A DNA stretch of 64,000 nt. Origin: Mariniphaga sp041686935. Its GTDB lineage: Bacteria; Bacteroidota; Bacteroidia; Bacteroidales; Prolixibacteraceae. Shown here piece by piece: positions 51,989 through 60,289 of this stretch; positions within the stretch are counted from its first letter, which is position 1; every line of letters begins with the position of its first letter. The DNA lies in NCBI GenBank assembly GCA_041686935.1, contig JAWLCW010000004.1, positions 62,001 through 126,000 of the forward strand, given 5' to 3'. The position numbers and the translations under genes were made by a program. Below the pieces are notes generated by a model that saw nothing but the letters and a program-made list of their open reading frames with translations, had not been told where the DNA came from and searched no databases.

Positions 51989-52035
51989 AAACAGTTGAAG
52001 TTGATGGAGCCATAAAAGTAACTGATTTTTTTATT

Positions 52036-53433
52036 ATGAAGAAGATAAAGCTTCGCGGAAAAGAACTCAAACGCCTCGGTTACAAAAGCGACCGTGCAAC
52101 AGCACTTGCCATAAACCTGGTAAGCAGGCATTTTAAACGTTCAGACAAGGTGGAACTTCTTGAAACACTGGAAAAGATAAATCTTCAACCCGAAGACTAT
52201 TTAAAGGACCCGGTTTGGGGCGAACTGGCGCAACTTTTATCGGAAAAACCGGCCAAAAACAAAAAGAAACCAGTGTTGAACAAAGCGGCGTTGGAATTCA
52301 AAATATTTGGGGAAGAGAACATTGACCCGGAAGCCATTCGCCAGATGGAAATGGCTATGAAATTACCCATTTCAGTAAAAGGCGCCCTGATGGCTGATGC
52401 GCATGTGGGTTACGGATTGCCCATTGGCGGTGTGCTGGCAGCCTACAACGCTGTTATTCCTTACGGAGTGGGAATGGACATTGGCTGCCGTATGTGTCTT
52501 TCGGTTTTTCCATTTTCACCGAAAAAAATTGACGGCGAACGCGACCGGATTAAAAACATTCTGATGAATGAAACCCGGTTTGGGCTTGCTGAGTTTAAAG
52601 ATGAACAGGACCATGAAATTCTGGAACGGACAGAATTCAGGGAAATAAAATTTCTGAATTCATTGCATAAGAAATTTGCCAACCAGTTGGGAACATCCGG
52701 CCATGGAAACCATTTTGTGGATGTGGGTTTTGTTAAAATTCAGGAGTTTTCTGAATGGGTTGGACTTCAGCCCGGTGAATATTTTGCCGTTTTGAGCCAC
52801 TCGGGTTCCCGCAATTTTGGTTCCGAAGTGTGCAATCACTACACCCGCATTGCCAAAGATAAACTGGAACTAACAGGCGAGGCGGCACATCTGGCCTGGC
52901 TGGACCTCGATTCGGAAGAAGGGCAGGAGTATTGGGCAGCCATGAATCTGGCGGGCGATTATTCCCATGCCAACCACCGAATCATCCACCGCCGGCTGGC
53001 CAAAGCGTTTGGCGAAAAACCACTTACCATTATCGAAAACCATCACAACTTTGCATGGAAAGAAACACTTGACACCGGCGAAGAAATTATCATTCACAGA
53101 AAAGGCGCCACGCCGGCAGGAATCGGCGATGTTGGAATTATTCCCGGCACCATGGCATCGCCGGCGTTTATTGTCACCGGAAAAGGAAATGAAGATGCCC
53201 TGAATTCAGCTTCACATGGCGCCGGTCGCCTGATGTCACGCAATGTGGCCAAACAAACTTTCACCGAAAGCCAGATGAAAAAATACCTGACGGAGCAAGG
53301 TGTGGAACTGCTGGGTGGAGGAATCGACGAATCGCCGTTTGCTTATAAGAACATTCACGAGGTGATGAAACACCAGAAAGATTTGGTGGAGGTTTTGGGG
53401 GAGTTTTTTCCGAGAATTGTGCGGATGGAGTAG
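52036..53433 (+). CDS. rtcB: RtcB-family RNA ligase
   Basis: 465 residues. RtcB motifs: YGVGMDIGCRMCLS (Asp/Cys metal ligands), GTSGHGNHFVDVG, LSHSGSRNFGSEV, ENHHNFAW, HRKGATPAGIGDVGIIPGTM and SASHGAGRLMSR with the guanylylated His. It joins RNA 2',3'-cyclic phosphate or 3'-phosphate ends to 5'-OH ends using GTP and Mn2+, in RNA repair or tRNA healing. The first ~90 residues (KKIKLRGKELKRLGYKSDRA) are an extra basic N-terminal region not found in short RtcBs. No archease gene is adjacent. Confidence 0.93.
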   Translation: MKKIKLRGKELKRLGYKSDRATALAINLVSRHFKRSDKVELLETLEKINLQPEDYLKDPVWGELAQLLSEKPAKNKKKPVLNKAALEFKIFGEENIDPEAIRQMEMAMKLPISVKGALMADAHVGYGLPIGGVLAAYNAVIPYGVGMDIGCRMCLSVFPFSPKKIDGERDRIKNILMNETRFGLAEFKDEQDHEILERTEFREIKFLNSLHKKFANQLGTSGHGNHFVDVGFVKIQEFSEWVGLQPGEYFAVLSHSGSRNFGSEVCNHYTRIAKDKLELTGEAAHLAWLDLDSEEGQEYWAAMNLAGDYSHANHRIIHRRLAKAFGEKPLTIIENHHNFAWKETLDTGEEIIIHRKGATPAGIGDVGIIPGTMASPAFIVTGKGNEDALNSASHGAGRLMSRNVAKQTFTESQMKKYLTEQGVELLGGGIDESPFAYKNIHEVMKHQKDLVEVLGEFFPRIVRME

Positions 53434-53436
53434 GGG

Positions 53437-53523
53437 AAATGCAATAATGCGTTAATGAAAGAATGCATAAATGCAAGAATGAGGAAATTAGAGAATGCAG
53501 GAATGAGAAAATGCATGAATGAG
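53437..53523. repeat. Degenerate AATG-phased repeat tract
   Basis: Ten AATG units spaced 6-16 bp apart, many as AATGCA or GAATGAG, with no inverted repeats. It follows the RtcB stop and lies in the gap to the symporter gene; slippage or duplication is the likely origin. Confidence 0.5.
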
Positions 53524-53576
53524 TGATTGTCTAAAATAAAAAACAATTGTTTTATTTTTTTGTGGAGAATTGATTT

Positions 53577-55025
53577 TTAGGTGGTGTTTCTTTTTTCAGG
53601 AAAGAGAAGGCTGAACAGAATAGCCATGCTGAATGCAAGCAGGTAACTGGCAAGTCGTTCTGAAATACCGGTGGGATCGGCGAGCCAGGTTTTCCAGACC
53701 ACGGCTGAAACAGTACCGGTAATCAGACTGGCAAAAGCGCCGGCGCGGGAAAAGTTTTTCCAGAAAACCAGCAAAACAATGGCCGGTCCGAATGATGCCC
53801 CTATTCCGCTCCAGGCATAAGAAACCAGTCCGTAAACCGTGTCCTGCATGGTAATGGCCAGCAGAAATCCAACCAGCCCAACCGCCAGTGTCAGCAATTT
53901 ATTCAGAAGAAGCAATCTTCTTTCGCGAATTTTTTTTCGTGTCACCTGCAAATACAAATCTTCGGTCATGGATGAGGAAACCACCATCAGTTGCGACGAA
54001 GCGGTGGACATCATTGCTGAAACGGCTCCGGATAACAGAATTCCGGCCAGAATGGGATTGAGCAGCGTCATTACCATGGCTGGCATAATTTTCTCGGAAT
54101 CGCTGGCCACACTGGCTGCGGCATCGCCCAAAGCACCCGCCTGCACCAGCTTGTATCCGATAATTCCAATCAGAAAGGCGCCTCCGTAGGCCAGCAATGT
54201 CCACAAAACTGCAACCCACCGGCTTTGCCTGGTTTCTTTTTCCGACCGCATGGCCATCATCCGCGAAAGCAGTTGCGGCTGACCGGTGTAGCCGAATGCC
54301 CAGCTTAATCCGTTCAGAATGAGTAAACCGCCGGTGGCTTGTTGTACCGTGTCGATGTTTAAAGGAACCGTGTAACTGGCCGATAAAATGGTTTCGGCGA
54401 TGGAAATATCGTAAGTGGCTGCAATACCCAATGCGATAATGGGCAAAACCACACAAGTGACAACCATGAGAATGGCCTGAAAAGCATCGGTGGCAACCAC
54501 TGTGATGAAGCCGCCCAACATGGTGTAAAGGGTAACCAGTGCCGAACCGATGACCATTCCCCAAAACGGATCGATGTTGAACGTATCGTTGAATATTTTG
54601 CCGGCCCCGCTGAATTGGGCTGCAATGTAAAGCACAAAAAAGAAAATAATGACCAGCGACGAAAGCAGACTGAAACTTTTGGTTGTACCTTTAAAAGTTC
54701 CGGAAAATAGTCCGGGGACAGTCAGTGCTCCGGTTTTTTCTGTGATTCTTTGCAGGGGCTGTGCCAAAAAAGTCCAGAGAAACAGGATTCCGGCCACACA
54801 ACCCAACGCCACCCAGATGGCAGCCATTCCTTCGGCATACGCATGTCCGGTGAGACCAAGAAGCAACCACGCCGATTCGCCTGTGGCCCTTTCAGACAAA
54901 GCCAGCGAATATCCTGAAATTTTTTTCCCGCCAATTACAAAATCGATATTTGTTTTGGAGCGCCGGGCCGACCAGGCCACGATGCCAATGAGAACAACCA
55001 GGTATAAAATAAATACAAAAATCAT
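53577..55025 (-). CDS. Sodium/solute symporter, PutP-like
   Basis: 482 residues from the ATG at 55025; a TTG at 55052 would overlap the next gene and is less likely. About thirteen transmembrane helices. The SSS signature is seen in YSLALSERATGESAWLLLGLTGHAYAEG, the sodium-site helix, and in GMVIGSALVTLYTMLGGFITVVATDAFQ, near the PutP pattern. These import proline, pantothenate or similar compounds with Na+. It is downstream of the DUF3575-type barrel gene, 16 bp apart. Confidence 0.9.
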   Translation of the reverse strand: MIFVFILYLVVLIGIVAWSARRSKTNIDFVIGGKKISGYSLALSERATGESAWLLLGLTGHAYAEGMAAIWVALGCVAGILFLWTFLAQPLQRITEKTGALTVPGLFSGTFKGTTKSFSLLSSLVIIFFFVLYIAAQFSGAGKIFNDTFNIDPFWGMVIGSALVTLYTMLGGFITVVATDAFQAILMVVTCVVLPIIALGIAATYDISIAETILSASYTVPLNIDTVQQATGGLLILNGLSWAFGYTGQPQLLSRMMAMRSEKETRQSRWVAVLWTLLAYGGAFLIGIIGYKLVQAGALGDAAASVASDSEKIMPAMVMTLLNPILAGILLSGAVSAMMSTASSQLMVVSSSMTEDLYLQVTRKKIRERRLLLLNKLLTLAVGLVGFLLAITMQDTVYGLVSYAWSGIGASFGPAIVLLVFWKNFSRAGAFASLITGTVSAVVWKTWLADPTGISERLASYLLAFSMAILFSLLFPEKRNTT

Positions 55026-55041
55026 AACCTGGGGAAGGTGT

Positions 55042-55752
55042 TTAAAATGCAATTCCCAAACTAATTCCCATCCGGAACCCAGGGAAAAAGAACGGTAATT
55101 TTGATGTGTGATTGTCTTCGTTAACTTCGTGTTTCAGTCTGTCTCTCAGGTATATAATGTCGCTGAATACATCGTCAATATGAGGGGTAACCACACTGTA
55201 ATCAAACCCCGCCGGTTTGGGATCCGCGGAGTACTTCAAGGAAGCCATATAATAATCCAATCCGATACCAAGAAAATGAAAATCTATAGTGAATATTTCA
55301 TTTAGAATCCACTGGTATCCCAGTTGTGCACCCACTCCAACCGTGTTCAGTTTTGTGTTTACCGAATAAATTCGGCTTTCAATTTCATCCTCGTAATCAA
55401 CAAACTGGTTGAACCAGCGCAGGTACGGAGCGATATAAAATCCTTCAGCCGATAATTTCTCCGAGATGTAAAATCTGTATTCCAGCGAGGCTGACATTCC
55501 ACCGTTTTCCTGAATAAAGGAATAGGCCTCGGGCGTTATCGCTTCTTCAGTGAAAAAAGGGCTGGCAACAGGGTTTAAATACCCTATTTTTATTTGGAGG
55601 GAACGGTTTGAATTAAGCATTCTTTCGTAAGCCAGGTTAAAATCACCCAAAAAAGCACCACTCAAACCGGCTTTTAAAACATTATCCTGAGCATTGGCAA
55701 CCCATCCCGGAGACAGCAATAATACTATTGCAAAAACTTTTATTCTGAACAT
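55042..55752 (-). CDS. DUF3575-like outer-membrane barrel protein
   Basis: 236 residues with a signal peptide (FAIVLLLSPGWVANAQ). The mature protein shows 8-10 beta strands (LKAGLSGAFLGDFNLAYER, LQIKIGYLN, SASLEYRFYI, GFYIAPYLRWF, VGVGAQLGYQWIL, IDFHFLGIGLDYYM) and ends with FPGFRMGISLGIAF, the pattern of small DUF3575-type outer-membrane proteins. No function is known. Directly upstream of the symporter. Confidence 0.7.
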   Translation of the reverse strand: MFRIKVFAIVLLLSPGWVANAQDNVLKAGLSGAFLGDFNLAYERMLNSNRSLQIKIGYLNPVASPFFTEEAITPEAYSFIQENGGMSASLEYRFYISEKLSAEGFYIAPYLRWFNQFVDYEDEIESRIYSVNTKLNTVGVGAQLGYQWILNEIFTIDFHFLGIGLDYYMASLKYSADPKPAGFDYSVVTPHIDDVFSDIIYLRDRLKHEVNEDNHTSKLPFFFPGFRMGISLGIAF

Positions 55753-55837
55753 AAATTATTGATTTGGAATTCCGTTTGAAAAGTAATAAAATATCCTCAT
55801 TTCCAGAAATATCTTAATCTCTTTGATTAAAAAGGTT

Positions 55838-56890
55838 TTATTCGGGATGACAGTCCTTGCACGAAACAAAATGAATATTGTTTTCGCTGGAGGGTGAAAA
55901 GTAGGTGGTATTCATGGTTCTGACATCCAGTCTGCAGTTTTTTGATTCGCCCGGATGGCATTTATCGCATGAATTTCGCTGGTAGTTTGAATGCGGTTCA
56001 TGGCATGCCCGGCAACTGATTCCCTCGTGCACGCCCGTTGGAGTGCGGTCGTCGTGGCTGCCGGCCTGGTGCCAAACCGATGGAGCATGGCACTGCACAC
56101 ACAGCCTGTAAACCGGGTCAGCCGGCGTTTGTACTGTGTCGGTTCCGTTCAGAATAACAGGAGTTGGCAGGTTAGCCAGATCAAAATGAATTTTTTCGTT
56201 TCTGATATAGAAACCGACTGAATTGTTTTCCATGTTTCTGCTGTAAAAGATTGTGTTTGGGTTTGAATAATCGGGCCTTTTGGCCGGTTCTCCCCTGGTG
56301 TGAATCTGATGACAAGTCATACACGGCATGGTAGGTTTATCTGCCATTTTTTTGTCTCTTATACTCCACGGCCCCTGTTGCGAAATGGGTTCAACCAAAT
56401 CGAGAATGGTGCCTTCATAAAACATTCCATGGCAGCGCAGGCAATCGAAATTGAGCTGTTCGGTAGTGTTGTGGGTTTCATCCAGCAGAATATCCGCATA
56501 AGTTGCCGAGTGACCGCCGGCCAGCCAGTTGGAATATTCGCTTTGGTGGCAGGAAATGCATCGCTCCATCGTCTCCAGAATCTGATCTTCAGATAACCGT
56601 ATTTCATCGGGATGTGGTTTGTTTTGGACATGTCGTACTACCATCCGGCCTTTTTCTGTTAAACTGTGCCATCCGTTTTCAAGCGCTGTTCCGTGGCATT
56701 TGAAACAGGAAATATCGCGGTGCGCCGAGGCCGTCCAGGTAGTGTGCGACGGACTGATTTCATGACAACTGGCACAGGTTCTTTCCGGGCTGGCCGCGTT
56801 CCACCAGGTATAGGAACCACCCAAAATAATTATCAGGATAAAAAGAACAACAATTACCCGAATCGTATTTTTGAATAGTGTTGACTTCAT
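55838..56890 (-). CDS. Nine-heme c-type cytochrome with NapC/NrfH-like anchor
   Basis: 350 residues. One N-terminal helix (about 10-30) anchors it in the membrane, as in NapC/NrfH cytochromes. Nine CxxCH heme sites are seen at about residues 39, 62, 111, 150, 190, 264, 293, 308 and 344; the first two are close together as in NapC. The rest of the protein lies outside the cytoplasmic membrane. It should carry electrons between the quinone pool or the GMC dehydrogenase and a terminal acceptor. Its gene is 3 bp downstream of the GMC gene, so it most likely takes electrons from it. No known nine-heme family was recognised. Confidence 0.88.
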   Translation of the reverse strand: MKSTLFKNTIRVIVVLFILIIILGGSYTWWNAASPERTCASCHEISPSHTTWTASAHRDISCFKCHGTALENGWHSLTEKGRMVVRHVQNKPHPDEIRLSEDQILETMERCISCHQSEYSNWLAGGHSATYADILLDETHNTTEQLNFDCLRCHGMFYEGTILDLVEPISQQGPWSIRDKKMADKPTMPCMTCHQIHTRGEPAKRPDYSNPNTIFYSRNMENNSVGFYIRNEKIHFDLANLPTPVILNGTDTVQTPADPVYRLCVQCHAPSVWHQAGSHDDRTPTGVHEGISCRACHEPHSNYQRNSCDKCHPGESKNCRLDVRTMNTTYFSPSSENNIHFVSCKDCHPE

Positions 56891-56893
56891 AAA

Positions 56894-58549
56894 TTAAGAT
56901 TTGAATTTGGTTCCGTTCCAGTTTTTTACAATGTAATCTCCAACCCAATAGCCGAGAGCCAGAATCGTAAGCGCCGGATTGAAACCTCCGTTTGTAACAC
57001 ACAGGCTTCCGTCGGCAATAAACAGGTTATCAATTTCGTGCACCTGTCCGAATTTATTGGTAACGGAAGTTTTTGGGTCGCTGCCCATTCTTGTCGTTCC
57101 AGCCTGATGCTGGCCACCGCTTAATCCGCGACCGCCCACGTTTTTCCAGGTAAAATGAGCGCCGGCTTCTTTTAGTATTTCTTCAGCCCTGTCTGCCATA
57201 TACTGGCAGCCAATGGGATCATAACTGTGCCGTGAGCCCGAAAGCCTTGCCACCGGAATTCCCCAGTGATCTTTTACTTCCGGATCCACTGTAACCCGAG
57301 CCTCAAAATTTGGAATTTCCTGAAATGGACCATGTAATCGTATCAGCTTTTTAAACTGACTGCGCTGGTATTCCTTGTGCTCCGGGCCCCAACGTTTGGA
57401 ACCCGGCGGGCGCATTCTGGAAAAGAGGTATGGCATGGCGGTAAATTCGTTGCACAATACCCCTCCGCCAACTATTCCCGGATTATCGTGGTTAAAATCG
57501 GCAATAGCCAGGGTGGCGCCCGGTCCAACATCATCGTAAACGTCGTACTTCATTAATCCGTGGGCACCGGTATAGGCATGCCCCTGAAGGTTTCGGCCTA
57601 CCCAGTCGTTGTTGTTGCCAGCCCCGTTGGGGAACAATTTTGATTTTGAATTGAGCAGTAAACGTGCCGTTTCAACCGCTGCTGCGGCAACAATAACAAT
57701 ATCAGCAGTTTGAACATGGCCTTTGTCTTTTTCGTCGAAATATTTAACACCGGTAGCCCGTCCTTTTTCATCGAGCATAATTTCGGCCACCTGGCAGTGG
57801 GTGCGCAATTCGCAATTGCCGGAATCTAAAGCAGTTGGTATAACTGTGTTATGTGTTCCACATTTGGCATTTACCGGACAGGCAAATCCCACGCAACTCC
57901 GCATCCGGTAACATGCTGGTCTGCCACCGTAACGCACTGAGTTTCGTAACATGGGAATGGGGAATGGTGAATATCCCAATTGTTTGGCAGCATCTGCCAG
58001 AATATTTGCCGAACGGTTGTATTCAAACGGAGGCATGGGGTAAAGTTTTTTTCGGGGCGATTCAAACGGGTTGGCCCCGCTTTCGCCGGAAACACCTATT
58101 TCCCATTCTGCTTTCTCATAACTGGGTTCCAAATCGAAATAGGTAACAGGCCAGTCGTCGAGTGTGGAGCCTTCCACATGACCATAAGTCGATTTCATGG
58201 TGAAATCTTTTTCCATAAACCGCCAGGCCATGGCGCCGTAGCTCACTGTTCCGGAACCTACACAGGCTGCATTGTTGCCGTAGCCTCCCTCGCTTGGCAG
58301 AACAATTCTGGATGAGCCGTCGCTATTCACAACCACCCTTCGGTGCCGCTCGTTATCGGGTCCAAAAGCATTACCCAAAACAGTGGTTCGCTGCGAAATA
58401 AGTTCGTCATCGTCGTGGTCGTCGTAGGTTGCCCAGCCGCCGCGTTCGAAAAGAACAACCGAAAGTCCGGCCACGGCCAGTTCTTTGGCAACTACCCCGC
58501 CTCCGGCACCGGCCCCTACAACTATTGCATTTACGTGTTTATTCTTCAT
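56894..58549 (-). CDS. GMC-family FAD dehydrogenase, large subunit
   Basis: 551 residues from the ATG at 58549. FAD site: AIVVGAGAGGGVVAKELA at about 8-25; further GMC signs are GGYGNNAACVGSGTVSYGAMAWRF and the C-terminal SGGQHQAGTTRMGSDP and NLFIADGSLCVTNGGFNPALTIL with catalytic His/Asn region. It is close to gluconate-2-dehydrogenase and glucoside-3-dehydrogenase large subunits and lacks a signal peptide; export with the twin-arginine small subunit is likely. Overlaps the small-subunit gene by 4 bp (ATGA) and is followed by the cytochrome gene. Confidence 0.92.
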   Translation of the reverse strand: MKNKHVNAIVVGAGAGGGVVAKELAVAGLSVVLFERGGWATYDDHDDDELISQRTTVLGNAFGPDNERHRRVVVNSDGSSRIVLPSEGGYGNNAACVGSGTVSYGAMAWRFMEKDFTMKSTYGHVEGSTLDDWPVTYFDLEPSYEKAEWEIGVSGESGANPFESPRKKLYPMPPFEYNRSANILADAAKQLGYSPFPIPMLRNSVRYGGRPACYRMRSCVGFACPVNAKCGTHNTVIPTALDSGNCELRTHCQVAEIMLDEKGRATGVKYFDEKDKGHVQTADIVIVAAAAVETARLLLNSKSKLFPNGAGNNNDWVGRNLQGHAYTGAHGLMKYDVYDDVGPGATLAIADFNHDNPGIVGGGVLCNEFTAMPYLFSRMRPPGSKRWGPEHKEYQRSQFKKLIRLHGPFQEIPNFEARVTVDPEVKDHWGIPVARLSGSRHSYDPIGCQYMADRAEEILKEAGAHFTWKNVGGRGLSGGQHQAGTTRMGSDPKTSVTNKFGQVHEIDNLFIADGSLCVTNGGFNPALTILALGYWVGDYIVKNWNGTKFKS

Positions 58550-59118
58550 TGCTTTAAAATTTTGGCGGTGGCACATTTCGATTCGTAGCGGTTTTGTCCC
58601 AATACATGCGGGTAATCCAGCCGCATCATTTTGTAGCTCACGTAGTTTTTATTGCCACCATGGCGAGGAGAGCCGTAAAATCCCTGCATGGAGTGATCGA
58701 GCAGCATATTAAAAAAACTGCGTTGGTTTGCATCGACCCAAAATTCTTCGGGAAGGTTTCCGGTTTCCATTTGCTCCATAAACCCGGTCTGGTTTTCCCG
58801 GTCAAGTTCATAAAATGCCTTTTGAAACAGTTTTTGGGCTGAATTTTCGATGGCAGAAATGCCTTTTCGGTATTCTTCCTGAAATCGGGTATAAGGTCCA
58901 ATCAGTTGTTTGTCAATGAAATTGACCACGTTGGCATCCGTAGCGCCAGGGTCCTGGTCGGCAGGGATTATTTGCTCGGCAAATGCAATTACGGTGCGGG
59001 CTTCTTTTTCGCTGAAAAAACGCCAGGGAGAATCATAACCTGCACAGGCTGGAATGAACATAATACTTCCGCAGGCAAGACTAAGCTGGCGAAGGAATTC
59101 CCTTCTGCTGGTTTCCAT
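58546..59118 (-). CDS. Gluconate 2-dehydrogenase subunit 3-like small subunit
   Basis: 190 residues. The N terminus METSRREFLRQLSL is a twin-arginine-type signal, followed by a short hydrophobic part ending PACAGYDSP. The domain is all helical as in Gluconate_2-dh3 (ARTVIAFAEQIIPADQDPGATDANVVNFID, FWVDANQRSFFNMLLDHSMQGFYGSPRHGGN). Such subunits chaperone and export the FAD subunit through Tat. First gene of the three-gene operon with GMC and cytochrome. Confidence 0.9.
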   Translation of the reverse strand: METSRREFLRQLSLACGSIMFIPACAGYDSPWRFFSEKEARTVIAFAEQIIPADQDPGATDANVVNFIDKQLIGPYTRFQEEYRKGISAIENSAQKLFQKAFYELDRENQTGFMEQMETGNLPEEFWVDANQRSFFNMLLDHSMQGFYGSPRHGGNKNYVSYKMMRLDYPHVLGQNRYESKCATAKILKQ

Positions 59119-59199
59119 CTTTTTCGGTTTATGTTGATGAGAACAAATTTAAAAATTGGTTTGAATAAACCGGGTTTAGTGAGTTAATACGGAATGATT

Positions 59200-59895
59200 C
59201 TAAAAAAGACTTTCTTTTTTGAAAGCAAACGCCAAAACAAACATTCCGGCAAACGCCCCGAACACCGAGAAAACGAACCAGGTTTCGGCAACGGGATTGT
59301 GGTTTAATGCCCAAAAAGCAAGTGGAAAAGGCAGTAGCAAAGAGGCCCCGGTGAATTTTGCAAGACCGGTATTCTTTTTCATTCCGAAGAAAAACAGCAC
59401 AAAAGCCACAGCCAAACCGCCCCATTTGAGCCAGGTAACCAGGTGAAGGTTTTTCAGAATGGGTATCAAAATTTCAATTTCTGAACCGGATAAATAAATT
59501 TTGGTGATGTTCAGCAGCAGGATGTTTTCTGCAAAATCGGCCAGGAAAATGAATACGGATAGCAAAACTCCCCAATGTAACCAGCGTCGTTTAAAAACAG
59601 ATGCAGCTTTTTTGAACATCAGCCCAAAAAAGAGGGAATAGGCCAGCATAAAACCAAAATCGATATAGTTTGCTTTATCTATATTTTTAAGGGTTTCCGA
59701 CGAAAGATCTGTGAAAAGGGTTTGGATTTCTGCGGGAGTTTTGGCAAACTCGAACGCCACAATAAAACTTTTGTACCCTTCAGGTGCGCCAGAGGGCAAA
59801 TAAAACTCCATGAAAAAAACCAATGCCAGAATGGGGAAAATGAAGAGTCCGGTTGGAGCGAACGGGTATTTTGCGAAGTAGTTTTTCACCTGCAC
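59200..59895 (-). CDS. Six-to-seven-helix membrane protein, unknown function
   Basis: 231 residues, about six hydrophobic segments (TGLFIFPILALVFFMEFYL, YIDFGFMLAYSLFFGLMF, WGVLLSVFIFLADFAENILLL, HLVTWLKWGGLAVAFVLFFFG, ASLLLPFPLAFWALNH, FVFSVFGAFAGMFVLAFAF). I do not recognise the family. The frame begins with GTG at 59895, since a TGA lies just before it; a second GTG is at 59889. It sits beside the dehydrogenase operon and just downstream of the toxin remnant. Confidence 0.65.
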   Translation of the reverse strand: MQVKNYFAKYPFAPTGLFIFPILALVFFMEFYLPSGAPEGYKSFIVAFEFAKTPAEIQTLFTDLSSETLKNIDKANYIDFGFMLAYSLFFGLMFKKAASVFKRRWLHWGVLLSVFIFLADFAENILLLNITKIYLSGSEIEILIPILKNLHLVTWLKWGGLAVAFVLFFFGMKKNTGLAKFTGASLLLPFPLAFWALNHNPVAETWFVFSVFGAFAGMFVLAFAFKKESLF

Positions 59896-59901
59896 TATTC
59901 A

Positions 59902-59991
59902 TTAAAATAAATCTGAATGGGTCCCTGTTCGAATGAGTTTGATAAGTTTAATTTTTTTCAAATATTGGTTTGTGAATTCGAGAGCATACAT
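59902..59991 (-). pseudogene. YafQ-type toxin reduced to its two ends by an internal deletion
   Basis: A 29-codon frame reads MYALEFTNQYLKKIKLIK joined directly to LIRTGTHSDLF and a stop. The first part is the N terminus of YafQ/RelE-like mRNA interferases and the second is their characteristic C terminus (L-x-RTGTHSDLF); the ~60 residues in between, with the catalytic core, are gone but the frame is kept. It starts one base after the antitoxin stop, as expected for an antitoxin-toxin operon. Confidence 0.75.
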
Positions 59992-59992
59992 T

Positions 59993-60202
59993 TTATTTTA
60001 CTTTATTTAAGTAATCATCAAAGTTAGTGCATTTTACAGTTTCTCCATTCCGCGCCTCTTTTATAGCCTGAAGTGTGATATCGTTAAAAACAGGATGTTG
60101 TGATTTTTTTTCTTCAATGATTTTTTCAACATTCATTTCTCGGATTAAATCAAGAATGATTTTTCCTTTTTTTGTTTTTTCATTTATTACAACCGTTGTC
60201 AT
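59993..60202 (-). CDS. Antitoxin of a YafQ/RelE-type toxin-antitoxin pair
   Basis: 69 residues: MTTVVINEKTKKGKIILDLIREMN, then EEKKSQHPVFNDITLQAIKEARNGETVKCTNFDDYLNKVK. The C-terminal half, with TLQAIKEARNGE and a short FDDYL tail, is the usual toxin-binding part of RelB/DinJ-type small antitoxins. The gene is complete, but its toxin partner at 59902-59991 has lost its core, so it is an orphan antitoxin now. It may still neutralise related toxins from elsewhere. Confidence 0.7.
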   Translation of the reverse strand: MTTVVINEKTKKGKIILDLIREMNVEKIIEEKKSQHPVFNDITLQAIKEARNGETVKCTNFDDYLNKVK

Positions 60203-60289
60203 TTCTTTTTATTTTCAGTAAAAATACAAAAAATGGGTTTAGTAAAGGAACTATTCTTTCAAAAAGAAAAAAAACAAACCAGGCTTTTT

